Assembly (NCBI GenBank): GCA_023145275.1
Contig: JAGLEB010000013.1
Coordinates: forward strand, 1 to 20,738
Source of the DNA: Flavobacteriales bacterium
GTDB taxonomy: Bacteria; Bacteroidota; Bacteroidia; Flavobacteriales; JADGDT01
Direction of reading: 5' to 3'
DNA: 20,738 bases
Shown here: in pieces, positions 7,388-15,001 of the stretch
Layout: each line of letters starts with the position of its first letter
Position numbering within the stretch: position 1 is the stretch's first letter
Made by a program: the position numbers and the translations under genes
The notes under the pieces: generated by a model
Database searches by the model: none
What the model was told of the DNA's origin: nothing
Seen by the model: the letters and a program-made list of their open reading frames with translations, nothing else

Positions 7388-8542
7388 ATGAATATATACA
7401 GAACAAAAAGTATTGGAAAATGGATAGGTCTATTATTTGCCTTCACTATTGTTTCATTGATTTTATTCTACACTAACAGATTTGTTGCTCAATTTAAGCA
7501 AGAGGAACAAAGTAAAATGGAAATTTGGGCTTCAGCCATGAAACAAATTACCATAACTGTTGACCTCGATCAGGATGTTTCTTTTTTGACAGATGTACTC
7601 GCAAAAAACAAAACCATTCCCATCATAAACACTTATGAAAATAGAAAAATAAAAATAATAAAGAACATTAATGAAAAGGTAGCTTCAGACTCTACATATC
7701 TATACAGTTTATTGGGTGAGATGGAAGAGGAACGCCCACCTATTATCATTGATTTCCCCGATGGCAGAAGAGAGTTTGTTTTTTACAAAAACTCAACTAT
7801 ACTAAATCAGCTCGAATATTATCCAATAGGAATGTTAATGCTGCTGAGCTTTTTTGCAATACTCACACTTTGGGCTTTTAGATCTACAAAACATTCGGAG
7901 CAAAGTCTGCTTTGGGCTGCAATGGCCAAAGAAACTGCACATCAGATAGGCACACCTCTATCATCATTGATGGGTTGGACAGAGTTATTGAAATTTGAAG
8001 ATATAGACCAAACTCCTATAAAAGAAATTGAGCGCGATGTTGATAGGCTAAAAACCATCGCCGAACGTTTTTCTAAGATTGGTTCTGTTCCGGAGTTAAA
8101 AACAGGAAAAATAGTAGATGTAACTAAGGTTTCCTATAATTACCTAAAGTCTAGATCGTCTAAGTACACGCATTTCACATTTGAAACTGATATTGATAGA
8201 TCTTTCGAAATACCATTTAATGAACAATTATTGAGTTGGGTACTAGAAAATCTAATAAAAAATTCTATTGATGCCATGCAAGGAAAAGGAGACATCACAG
8301 TTAGAGTTCTCGACAAAAATAATAGCTACGTTCAAATTCAAGTCCAAGATTCAGGAAAAGGAATCTATAAATCTCAATTTAAAACTATTTTTGAGCCAGG
8401 TTTTACCACAAAAAAACGAGGTTGGGGCCTAGGTCTTTCTCTTGCAAAAAGAATTGTTGAGCAGTATCACTTTGGTAAAATTTTTGTTCTACACTCCGAG
8501 ATTGATAAAGGAACAACTATAGCACTAAACTTGCACAAGTAA
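7388..8542 (+). CDS. Two-TM sensor histidine kinase (HisKA/HATPase_c)
   Basis: An inner-membrane sensor kinase. TM1 is at about 13-30 and TM2 at about 146-164, enclosing a roughly 115-residue periplasmic domain of no recognised family. The dimerisation helix carries His185 in KETAHQIGTPLSS, a form common in Bacteroidota kinases. The ATP domain shows Asn292 of the N-box (ENLIKNSIDAM), DSGKGI at 321-326, the FEPGFTTK stretch and GWGLGL at 345-350. No PAS or HAMP domain is evident. No response regulator is adjacent, so it is an orphan in this window. It is convergent with HIT and greA. The start is supported by the promoter element at 7361 and by TM1. Confidence 0.9.
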   Translation: MNIYRTKSIGKWIGLLFAFTIVSLILFYTNRFVAQFKQEEQSKMEIWASAMKQITITVDLDQDVSFLTDVLAKNKTIPIINTYENRKIKIIKNINEKVASDSTYLYSLLGEMEEERPPIIIDFPDGRREFVFYKNSTILNQLEYYPIGMLMLLSFFAILTLWAFRSTKHSEQSLLWAAMAKETAHQIGTPLSSLMGWTELLKFEDIDQTPIKEIERDVDRLKTIAERFSKIGSVPELKTGKIVDVTKVSYNYLKSRSSKYTHFTFETDIDRSFEIPFNEQLLSWVLENLIKNSIDAMQGKGDITVRVLDKNNSYVQIQVQDSGKGIYKSQFKTIFEPGFTTKKRGWGLGLSLAKRIVEQYHFGKIFVLHSEIDKGTTIALNLHK

Positions 8543-8590
8543 TAAACCTCTATCGATCAATTCAATGAAACCAAATTTCAAGGCACTATT

Positions 8591-8983
8591 CTAAATATTA
8601 TCACTAATCAGCTTAGCAATTTCAATAAACTCTTCAGTAGAAAATTTAAGCTTTTCCTTTTCAAAACTTATATCCGACACAGAATTAATTGGAATGAGAT
8701 GAATATGCGCATGAGGCACATCAAGACCTATAACAGTTACTCCCACCCTATTGCACGGTATAGCCTTCTGAATTCCCTTAGCCACTTTTCGTGCAAACAT
8801 TTGTAAATCTCGATACTCATTTTCAGGCAAATCAAATAGGTTATCAACTTCGTGCTTAGGAACAACTAAAGTGTGTCCTTTTGCCGTAGGAAAAATATCA
8901 AGAAATGCAAAGTGACTCTCATCCTCGATAACTTTGTAGGATGGTATTTCACCATTTATAATTTTTGTGAATATTGATGCCAT
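8591..8983 (-). CDS. HIT-family (Hint-like) nucleotide hydrolase
   Basis: A 130-residue histidine-triad protein, cytoplasmic, expected to hydrolyse nucleoside phosphoramidates or adenylated compounds as Hint proteins do. The triad is His91-x-His93-x-His95 in HAHIHLIP, and His93 is the expected nucleophile. The N-terminus (IFTKIINGEIPSYKV) and the FPTAKGHTLVVPK stretch are characteristic. It lies downstream of greA on the same strand, but a terminator sits between them at 9011-9056, so it may have its own promoter or depend on read-through. Physiological substrate unknown. Confidence 0.93.
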   Translation of the reverse strand: MASIFTKIINGEIPSYKVIEDESHFAFLDIFPTAKGHTLVVPKHEVDNLFDLPENEYRDLQMFARKVAKGIQKAIPCNRVGVTVIGLDVPHAHIHLIPINSVSDISFEKEKLKFSTEEFIEIAKLISDNI

Positions 8984-9010
8984 AACAGTCGTAATTAATT
9001 ATTAAGATGT

Positions 9011-9056
9011 AAAAATAATAAAAAAAATCCCTCTCAAAATGAATGAGAAGGATTTT
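9011..9056 (-). terminator. Rho-independent terminator after greA
   Basis: On the minus strand, bases 9056-9044 pair with 9036-9024: 12 base pairs with one mismatch at 9031/9049 and a 7-nt loop. A T-rich tract follows (the A-run at 9011-9027 on the + strand). It lies between greA and the HIT gene, which should reduce co-transcription. Confidence 0.8.
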
Positions 9057-9079
9057 CGTTATTGAAAATAATTTATCTT

Positions 9080-9553
9080 TTACCTCGTGATATCAACTAT
9101 TTCGAATTCCATTGTTCCATTAGGAACTTTTATCTCGGCCACATCTCCAACTTCTTTTCCCAGAAGCCCTTTAGCGATGGGAGAATTTACAGAAATCTTC
9201 CCTTTTTTAAGGTCAGCCTCATTCTCGGCTACAAGAGTATAGGTCATAACAGCTCCATTCTTCTTGTTCTTTATCTTTACAATAGATAGTATAAGAACTT
9301 TAGACATGTCTAGCTGTGACTCATCAATTAACCTCGCGTTCGACAAAGCTTCCTCCATCTTCGAGATTCTTAACTCAAGCAATCCTTGAGCTTCTTTTGC
9401 TGCGTCGTATTCGGCATTTTCAGATAAATCTCCTTTATCTCTTGCCTCTGCAATTTGCGCAGTAATTCTCGGCCTTTCTACCGATCTTAATTGGTCTAAA
9501 TCACCTTTAAGATTTTTTAAACCTTCCTCTGTATAATATGATATTTGTGACAT
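9080..9553 (-). CDS. greA: Transcription elongation factor GreA
   Basis: Binds the RNA polymerase secondary channel and stimulates cleavage of backtracked transcripts. At 157 residues it is full length. Residues about 1-75 form the antiparallel coiled coil with the acidic tip GDLSENAEYD at 41-50. Asp42 and Glu45 correspond to the catalytic Asp41/Glu44 of E. coli GreA. Residues about 80-157 form the FKBP-like domain with LLGKEVGD. It is divergent from the AddB-like nuclease gene and has its own promoter (9640-9669), a leader attenuator-like hairpin (9583-9630) and a downstream terminator, so it is probably a regulated single-gene unit. Confidence 0.97.
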   Translation of the reverse strand: MSQISYYTEEGLKNLKGDLDQLRSVERPRITAQIAEARDKGDLSENAEYDAAKEAQGLLELRISKMEEALSNARLIDESQLDMSKVLILSIVKIKNKKNGAVMTYTLVAENEADLKKGKISVNSPIAKGLLGKEVGDVAEIKVPNGTMEFEIVDITR

Positions 9554-9582
9554 AATGCACTACTTTTATTAATAACAAAAAC

Positions 9583-9630
9583 AGTCGAAAAAAAAATCCC
9601 TATTGACAAAAGGGATTACATTTTTCGACT
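9583..9630 (-). promoter_or_regulatory. Attenuator-like hairpin in the greA leader
   Basis: Read on the minus strand, ATCCCT (9616-9611) pairs with AGGGAT (9601-9596). A run of eight T's (9595-9588) follows at once: a textbook intrinsic terminator ending about 35 nt before the greA ATG. No gene lies upstream on this strand, so it can only act on greA transcripts. Outer arms 9630-9621 and 9592-9583 (AGTCG plus A-run with T-run plus CGACT) can form ten further pairs that capture part of the T-run. Two states are thus possible. Transcripts stopping here would be about 45 nt, similar to the GraL leader RNAs described for E. coli greA. Confidence 0.7.
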
Positions 9631-9639
9631 AGACTTCTA

Positions 9640-9669
9640 CAAATGTAGTAATTTTTAGTCACCTAGCAA
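9640..9669 (-). promoter_or_regulatory. Promoter of greA
   Basis: On the minus strand TTG (9669-9667) is followed after exactly 19 bp by TACATTTG (9647-9640), an essentially perfect Bacteroidota promoter (TTG, 19 bp, TAnnTTTG). The predicted start is near 9634, only a few nucleotides before the attenuator-like hairpin. Confidence 0.7.
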
Positions 9670-9782
9670 CATTTACACACCTAAAAAACATAAATACAGT
9701 TAAAATCAATTTTCCCCAAGTCGTTTATTCTATCGATGAATAAGCTTATATTTATCACCTAATTATTCCAATTATCGTAATC

Positions 9783-12563
9783 ATGCAAACATTTGTATCA
9801 CAGGTTGTAGGTGAAATTCTTAGGAAAAACACTGACATAGAAAATCAAATCATCATACTCCCATCAAAGCGAGCAGGTGTTTTTTTTAAGGATGAATTAA
9901 AACGACAACTACAAAAATCTACATGGGCTCCTCAAATCTTAACCATAGAAGATCTTGTTGAGGAAATTAGCGGATATAAAGTACTTGATAACATCAATTT
10001 AATTTTCTCTTTTTACGATATATACCTCGACAACAACAGGGGTTTACAGACAGATTCCTTCGATCAATTTAGTAAATGGGCAACAATGGCTCTACATGAT
10101 TTTAATGAGATAGATAGATATCTGATAGATTCAAAAAGGCTATTTTCTAACCTTAGAGATGCTAAAAGAATAGAGAGTTGGACACCTGAAGAACCTACAA
10201 AGTTAATTGCAAACTTCCTGCGTTTTTGGGATAAGTTAGAAGTTTACTACAATGCTTTAAGAGCAAAATTGAGAGATTCTGGTCTCGCATATCAAGGGAT
10301 GTCTTTTAGGCATGCAAGCGAGAATATTATCGACTACCTCAACAGCTTAGATTCAAATAAAAGATTTCATATTGTAGGTTTCAATGCCCTAAACAAATCT
10401 GAGGAATTTTTGATAAACACAATGCTCAATAAAAACCGAGCAGATATATACTGGGATGTCGACAATTATTACTTTGACAACAAACTCCAAGAGGCCGGAA
10501 CTTTTACTAGAGAACATCGAAAATGGAAGTACTTCGAATCTAATAGTTTTAATTGGGTTCAAAATAATTTTACTAAAGAAAAAAATATAAAAATAATAGG
10601 AGTGCCTAAAATGGTAGGTCAAGCAAAGGCTGCAGGACAAATACTAGAAGATATTGCAATTAGCGAAAATCCGAAAGACAAGTACCGATCTACGGCACTT
10701 GTTCTTGCCGAAGAAAACCTACTGCTCCCAATATTAAATTCCCTATCAGACTCCGTAGACAACATTAATATAACAATGGGATTCCCTATAAGGAACACTC
10801 CCCTTGCAGGACTATTTGATTTAATTTTTAAACTTCATGACAAGGTGGTAAAGTTAAATAGACTTGATAATGTAAAACCATATTACCACCAAGATCTTAT
10901 TGCTATATTAAAACATCCAATAATAAAAACTTATTCAAGCAACAATAATCAGAGTAGCGATAGCATCATTAGCGAGATAAACGACAATAACCTTGTATTT
11001 ATAGGCTTCGACGATATTGAGCCTATTAAAAACAATAACCTTCTAAGTGCTATATTAAAGCCTTGGAGCAATAATCCAAAAATAGCAATAGACAGTTGCA
11101 TCAACATTGTTTCTATACTTAAAGACCTGTACGCCACAAAATCAAAAGACTACGTAATTGAGTTAGAATATTTATTCAGATTCTCGCAGATATTCAATCA
11201 GCTATCATCATTAAACCAGAAGTACAAGCACATCTCAGAGCTAAAAGTTCTAAGCTCGTTTTTTAGTCAGATTTTAAGCTCAGAGACAATTTCGTTCAAA
11301 GGAGAACCACTTTTAGGGCTTCAATTAATGGGCATGCTAGAAACTCGTGTTTTAGATTTTGAGACAGTAATATTAAGCTCGGTAAATGAAGGAATTTTAC
11401 CCTCGGGGAATACCCAAAATTCTTTTATTCCCTACGATATAAAGGTAGAATCAGGGCTCCCAACTTATCAAGAAAAAGATGCAATTTATGCCTACCACTT
11501 TTACAGGTTAATACAGAGAGCAAAAAATGTTTACCTATTATATAATACTGAGTCTGATGATTTTGGTTCTGGAGAAAAAAGCAGATTTATCACTCAGATA
11601 ATTCACGAAGGTGGCGACAATATTAATATTGAAGAATTTATTCTTTCCGGAAAACCTTCGAACGAGCATAGTGAAAAAATCAGCATCAAGAAAAATCAAT
11701 CTGTAATTGATAGGTTAGAAGAAATTGGCAGCAAAGGATTCTCGCCATCTGCATTATCAATGTATATGAGAAATCCTATAGATTTTTATTATCAGAAGGT
11801 ATTGAGACTATCAGAGCAAGAGGACGTTGAAGAAGTTGCTGGATACAATACACTTGGAAATGTAGTACATGAAGTTTTAGAAGAGCTGTACAAACCATAT
11901 ATTGGTAAATTTTTATCAGTAGGCCATATCAAAAACATGTTTGATAAAGTAAGCATTTTAACTGTACAGAAATTCAAGAAGTTATATAAAAATGGAGACA
12001 TTACACATGGTAAAAACCTATTGATAAGCAAGGTAGCTGAAGAATTTGTAAATAATTTTATCCGAAGCGAAATAAAGGTATTAGAAAAAGGTTCGCAGTT
12101 GAAAATAATTGGCCTTGAGAAAAAGATGACCGCAGAAATATATGTAAAAGACCTTGACAAAACTGTGAAAATTTTCGGATTTATCGATAGAGTAGATCAA
12201 CTAGATGGAGTTATTAGAGTGCTAGACTATAAAACTGGAAAAGCAGAAACTAAAGACTTAAAAGTCACCTCTTTTGCCGAGATAACAGAGGACGAGGGAA
12301 AACCTAAGGCATTACAGGTGATGGCCTATGCCTTGATGATTTCTCAAGATATGGAGAAGAACTCTATTGCAAATCAAGAAATTACTGCTGGAGTTATAGC
12401 TTTAAAAAAAATTGACAAAAACTTATTGATGCTATCTGACTCAAAAGGCCTTACTTTGTCTATCTCAAATAAAGACTTAGAAATGTATAAAGATGCTATG
12501 GCGAGATTGTTTACTGAAATATTTGATAAAAATATAGCATTCGAAGAAAAGGAAATAGTATAA
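9783..12563 (+). CDS. AddB/RexB-like PD-(D/E)XK nuclease protein
   Basis: A large (926 aa) protein built like AddB, the nuclease-bearing partner of AddA in double-strand-break processing. The N-terminal ~600 residues look like a degenerate superfamily-1 helicase core (IIILPSKRAG near the start, SVNEGILPS near 540), but no Walker A GKT is present. Residues 652-926 are a PD-(D/E)XK nuclease: His696 in GNVVHEVLEEL, Asp802 in GFIDRVD, Asp815/Lys817 in LDYKTGK, and the QxxxY motif Gln845/Tyr849. All catalytic positions are kept. The domain has no cysteine at all, and Asn664 stands where Fe-S-containing AddB proteins have the first cluster Cys, so no Fe-S cluster is expected. No AddA-like helicase is adjacent. 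The DUF2490 gene follows after 8 bp, suggesting co-transcription. Confidence 0.85.
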   Translation: MQTFVSQVVGEILRKNTDIENQIIILPSKRAGVFFKDELKRQLQKSTWAPQILTIEDLVEEISGYKVLDNINLIFSFYDIYLDNNRGLQTDSFDQFSKWATMALHDFNEIDRYLIDSKRLFSNLRDAKRIESWTPEEPTKLIANFLRFWDKLEVYYNALRAKLRDSGLAYQGMSFRHASENIIDYLNSLDSNKRFHIVGFNALNKSEEFLINTMLNKNRADIYWDVDNYYFDNKLQEAGTFTREHRKWKYFESNSFNWVQNNFTKEKNIKIIGVPKMVGQAKAAGQILEDIAISENPKDKYRSTALVLAEENLLLPILNSLSDSVDNINITMGFPIRNTPLAGLFDLIFKLHDKVVKLNRLDNVKPYYHQDLIAILKHPIIKTYSSNNNQSSDSIISEINDNNLVFIGFDDIEPIKNNNLLSAILKPWSNNPKIAIDSCINIVSILKDLYATKSKDYVIELEYLFRFSQIFNQLSSLNQKYKHISELKVLSSFFSQILSSETISFKGEPLLGLQLMGMLETRVLDFETVILSSVNEGILPSGNTQNSFIPYDIKVESGLPTYQEKDAIYAYHFYRLIQRAKNVYLLYNTESDDFGSGEKSRFITQIIHEGGDNINIEEFILSGKPSNEHSEKISIKKNQSVIDRLEEIGSKGFSPSALSMYMRNPIDFYYQKVLRLSEQEDVEEVAGYNTLGNVVHEVLEELYKPYIGKFLSVGHIKNMFDKVSILTVQKFKKLYKNGDITHGKNLLISKVAEEFVNNFIRSEIKVLEKGSQLKIIGLEKKMTAEIYVKDLDKTVKIFGFIDRVDQLDGVIRVLDYKTGKAETKDLKVTSFAEITEDEGKPKALQVMAYALMISQDMEKNSIANQEITAGVIALKKIDKNLLMLSDSKGLTLSISNKDLEMYKDAMARLFTEIFDKNIAFEEKEIV

Positions 12564-12571
12564 ACTAAATA

Positions 12572-13294
12572 ATGACCAAAAATTTCTTAATATTATTCTT
12601 ATTGAGTCTTCCTCTACTCGGTTTCGCTCAAATGAAAAGTGAAGTTTGGACTGACTATAACCACACTCAATTTGTCACCAAAGATCTATCTATTTTTGGT
12701 GATGTGAGTTATAGATTTGCCGAAAATGATATAATAGTTTTTAGACCGTCAATAAAGTACATAGTTTCTCCAAAGGTTAAAATCATGGGTGGATTAGGTA
12801 ATTTCTACTCTTTCACTCCAGATTTAGAACCAAAAGCATACGAATTTAGACCCTGGCAAGGAGTGCAATTAATTTGGCCTCAAACAGCTTACTTCTCAAT
12901 AAAGCACCTCTTCAGACTAGAAGAACAGATGGTTTTTAGTTATATCCCAGAATCTAAATACACATACAGAACACGGTTTAGATATCAGATAGCTACAGAA
13001 ATAGACATATGGGAGACCCCATCAGGTGCTATAAGCATCTCTCTACCTATAGAGTACGAAATGTTTGATTTCATCAATAGACCGGAGAATTTTATAGAAA
13101 GAGACCGGATAATTTCAGGAATTATCTTTCGATTTGCAAGGTATTGGAGGCTTGAGTTTAACTACGTTGTACAAAGAGAAGGTGAAGGCTTCGAAAACCT
13201 AACTCCAGAAACTACTATTTATCGAATTAGATTGAGACACAGTGTTTTTAAAGTGAAGCCGAAATTAATTGAAGAAGAACCACAGCAATTGTAG
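12572..13294 (+). CDS. DUF2490 outer-membrane beta-barrel protein
   Basis: A 240-residue secreted protein with a signal peptide at residues 1-19 (hydrophobic core, cleavage after GFA). The rest has alternating aromatic and polar beta-strands, for example SEVWTDYNH and DVSYRFAEND, as in the DUF2490 family of predicted outer-membrane barrels in Bacteroidota. The function of the family is unknown to me. The start lies 8 bp after the nuclease gene, so it is probably translated from the same mRNA. The link to the nuclease is likely just positional. A small hairpin (TAGTAT/ATACTA, 13292-13310) covers the stop codon but lacks a T-run. The MITE-like element starts 21 bp downstream. Confidence 0.8.
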   Translation: MTKNFLILFLLSLPLLGFAQMKSEVWTDYNHTQFVTKDLSIFGDVSYRFAENDIIVFRPSIKYIVSPKVKIMGGLGNFYSFTPDLEPKAYEFRPWQGVQLIWPQTAYFSIKHLFRLEEQMVFSYIPESKYTYRTRFRYQIATEIDIWETPSGAISISLPIEYEMFDFINRPENFIERDRIISGIIFRFARYWRLEFNYVVQREGEGFENLTPETTIYRIRLRHSVFKVKPKLIEEEPQQL

Positions 13295-13310
13295 TATAGC
13301 CACGATACTA

Positions 13311-13483
13311 TTAGTTGAGTCCACTTCGAAAACTCTTCATTACCAAAAATGTTTCTTTTAGCGATATTTGCACTTTACTCAATTAACTGATGCACAGGTA
13401 TCACCGAATATCGTAAAATACAAATTTCATCCAAAATAATTCATTTTGTGAAAATTGCCAGTTTTCGGAGTGGACTCATTAGT
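13311..13483. mobile_element. MITE-like non-autonomous element with 5-bp target duplication
   Basis: A 163-bp element (13316-13478) ends in inverted repeats: TGAGTCCACTTCGAAAACT on the left and, on the opposite strand, TGAGTCCACTCCGAAAACT on the right (18 of 19 identical). It is flanked directly by TTAGT on both sides (13311-13315 and 13479-13483), as expected for a 5-bp target-site duplication. The TG...CA ends and 3-5 bp duplications recall the IS3 family, but the parental transposase is not in the window. Inside, CGATATT (13362-13368) and AATATCG (13407-13413) form a second inverted repeat. No ORF. The right copy of TTAGT contains the stop codon of the adjacent minus-strand gene. Confidence 0.75.
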
Positions 13484-14258
13484 TATAATATTTTCTAATT
13501 GCCCGATTTAGATTTGTAAACCATTTTACTCTTTTAAATTTTGGTGGAGGATAGTTCTTCAGCTTAGATCTCACAATATCAAAAACCACTTCTGAACTCT
13601 CATTTACCACTCCTCCGTGAGCAAATAGTATATTATCAACATCTAGTTCAGATACTCTTATAAGCGATTTTTCCATCACAGAAGGTAGAGCTACAGGAAA
13701 AGGCAAATTAAATTTTGAGCCAAGTTTTATTGCTAAATCGCCAATGTAAATTATTCTCTCTTTTCTGTTTAACACTGAAATATCATGAGTTGTATGGCCT
13801 GGCGTGCAAAGCACCTCCCAGTCGTAAAAAAACGGAAGCATTTGATCATCACACAGCTCGTAATCAGGTTTCAGAGAAGGTTGAAACCATACTCTTTTAT
13901 ATTTATTGCGAAGTTTATATGCCACAAACCATGCGAACAAAGTATCTAGCAAATGCTGTATCTGGCCAGAAAAACCTTTGTACCAATAATCAAGCTCGGG
14001 ATGCCCAGCTATAGGTATATTAAATTTCTTCCGTAAATGAGGGGCTGCACCAGCATGATCGGGATGAAGATGAGTTACTACAATCAATTTCAAATCGCTC
14101 ATTGGCCTTTTTAAAGTACGAGTTATGAAGTATTCAATTTTCATAACATCTCCCCTACTTCCACCATCAAGCAAAAGCAATTTATCGGCATATTCAACAA
14201 TATAAAGACTCTGAATATACCCATCGAGGTGATGTATTTTAAAGTCTGAATATTCCAT
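13479..14258 (-). CDS. Metallo-beta-lactamase-fold hydrolase
   Basis: A soluble 259-residue MBL-fold protein, no signal peptide. The metal site is complete: His63-x-His65-x-Asp67-His68 (HLHPDHAG), His155 in CTPGHTTHD, Asp174 in the YIGDLA block and His214 in FAHGG. Such two-metal proteins include glyoxalase-II-like thioesterases, lactonases and flavodiiron-like domains. The substrate cannot be told here. It follows rnpA on the same strand after 38 bp and may share its transcript. The stop codon (TAA, + positions 13479-13481) lies in the target-site duplication of the MITE-like element, so the insertion left the reading frame intact. Confidence 0.9.
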   Translation of the reverse strand: MEYSDFKIHHLDGYIQSLYIVEYADKLLLLDGGSRGDVMKIEYFITRTLKRPMSDLKLIVVTHLHPDHAGAAPHLRKKFNIPIAGHPELDYWYKGFSGQIQHLLDTLFAWFVAYKLRNKYKRVWFQPSLKPDYELCDDQMLPFFYDWEVLCTPGHTTHDISVLNRKERIIYIGDLAIKLGSKFNLPFPVALPSVMEKSLIRVSELDVDNILFAHGGVVNESSEVVFDIVRSKLKNYPPPKFKRVKWFTNLNRAIRKYYN

Positions 14259-14296
14259 ACTTAATATTTCCTTTTCTTGAAAAAAAACACTTAAAT

Positions 14297-14686
14297 CTAT
14301 TCTTTATTTAGCTCTTTTACGAGCTTTAGCAGAGTTGAGTTCATCTTGCTTTTAATTAAATCAAAAGGCAGTTCTTTTCGCTGAGTGTAAACTATCATTA
14401 TAGCAAGCTTTGCATCTAGATTATCAAGAAGTGTATATTTCTCGAGACGATATGCCTCTCGCATCAATCTTTTTATTCTATTACGATCAACAGCATGCTT
14501 GAAATTTCTCTTAGACACCGATACACCAATCTGAACAGGAACATCCTTAGGCAATTCCATCTCCTTGTAAAAAACTCTAAAAGGATAGCTAGAGAAAGAA
14601 CTTCCAGATGAAAAAATACTAGAAATAACCTTGGTGCTTTTAAGCTTGTCTTCTTTATTATAAGTGAATCTTCTTATTTCAGTCAT
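14297..14686 (-). CDS. rnpA: Ribonuclease P protein component
   Basis: The protein subunit of RNase P, which helps the catalytic RNA bind and cleave the 5' leader of pre-tRNA. At 129 residues it is in the family range. The signature runs through residues 55-80 (SVSKRNFKHAVDRNRIKR), including the RNR core at 68-70 that lines the RNA-binding surface. The usual upstream neighbour in many bacteria, rpmH (ribosomal protein L34), is absent, and so is yidD. The upstream region instead holds an exact -7 element (14706-14713), so rnpA has its own promoter. The MBL-fold gene follows. Confidence 0.93.
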   Translation of the reverse strand: MTEIRRFTYNKEDKLKSTKVISSIFSSGSSFSSYPFRVFYKEMELPKDVPVQIGVSVSKRNFKHAVDRNRIKRLMREAYRLEKYTLLDNLDAKLAIMIVYTQRKELPFDLIKSKMNSTLLKLVKELNKE

Positions 14687-14705
14687 ATACTTTATAATGA
14701 TGATG

Positions 14706-14713
14706 CAAAATTA
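14706..14713 (-). promoter_or_regulatory. -7 promoter element of rnpA
   Basis: On the minus strand the bases read TAATTTTG, an exact TAnnTTTG match 19 bp before the rnpA ATG. This predicts a leader of only about 13 nt. No -33 TTG is found at 17-20 bp. Confidence 0.4.
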
Positions 14714-14963
14714 ATCTAATAATTCTTTAGAAGCATATAATAATTTATATTAATTAGAACTGTACTAATTTTAATCGAAACATTGAGTGTTGATAAGTTT
14801 TTTAGGCCTACAAAAACCAACAATACAAAGGCTTAAACAAAATCAAGACAAGCATATACCTCATTGTTGAAAACTTGACTACTAACCTATACATCAAACA
14901 CTTGCAACCACACAATCAAGAACACAGAAGGTTTGTAACAAAATAATATTGATAAAAATTTCG
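14714..14963. other. AT-rich spacer, no gene seen
   Basis: This is the left part of the 515-bp gap between rnpA and dinB. It is AT-rich, with only short AT hairpins (for example AATTAG/CTAATT at 14752-14770) and no ORF or RNA signature that I recognise. Confidence 0.4.
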
Positions 14964-14971
14964 TAAATTTG
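14964..14971 (+). promoter_or_regulatory. -7 promoter element before the structured region upstream of dinB
   Basis: TAAATTTG is an exact TAnnTTTG match. The predicted start is near 14978, about 24 nt before the 19-bp closing stem at 15002 and about 225 nt before the dinB ATG. No well-placed -33 TTG is seen. Confidence 0.4.
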
Positions 14972-15001
14972 TTCCACTATAAAAACTAATTTTTCTCTTA
15001 T

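Noticed and set aside
9062..9289. 75-codon + strand ORF opposite greA
   Set aside because: Antisense to conserved greA codons, no family features.
13292..13310. Hairpin TAGTAT/ATACTA over the DUF2490 stop codon as a terminator
   Set aside because: Only six AT-rich pairs and no T-run after it, so I did not call it a terminator.
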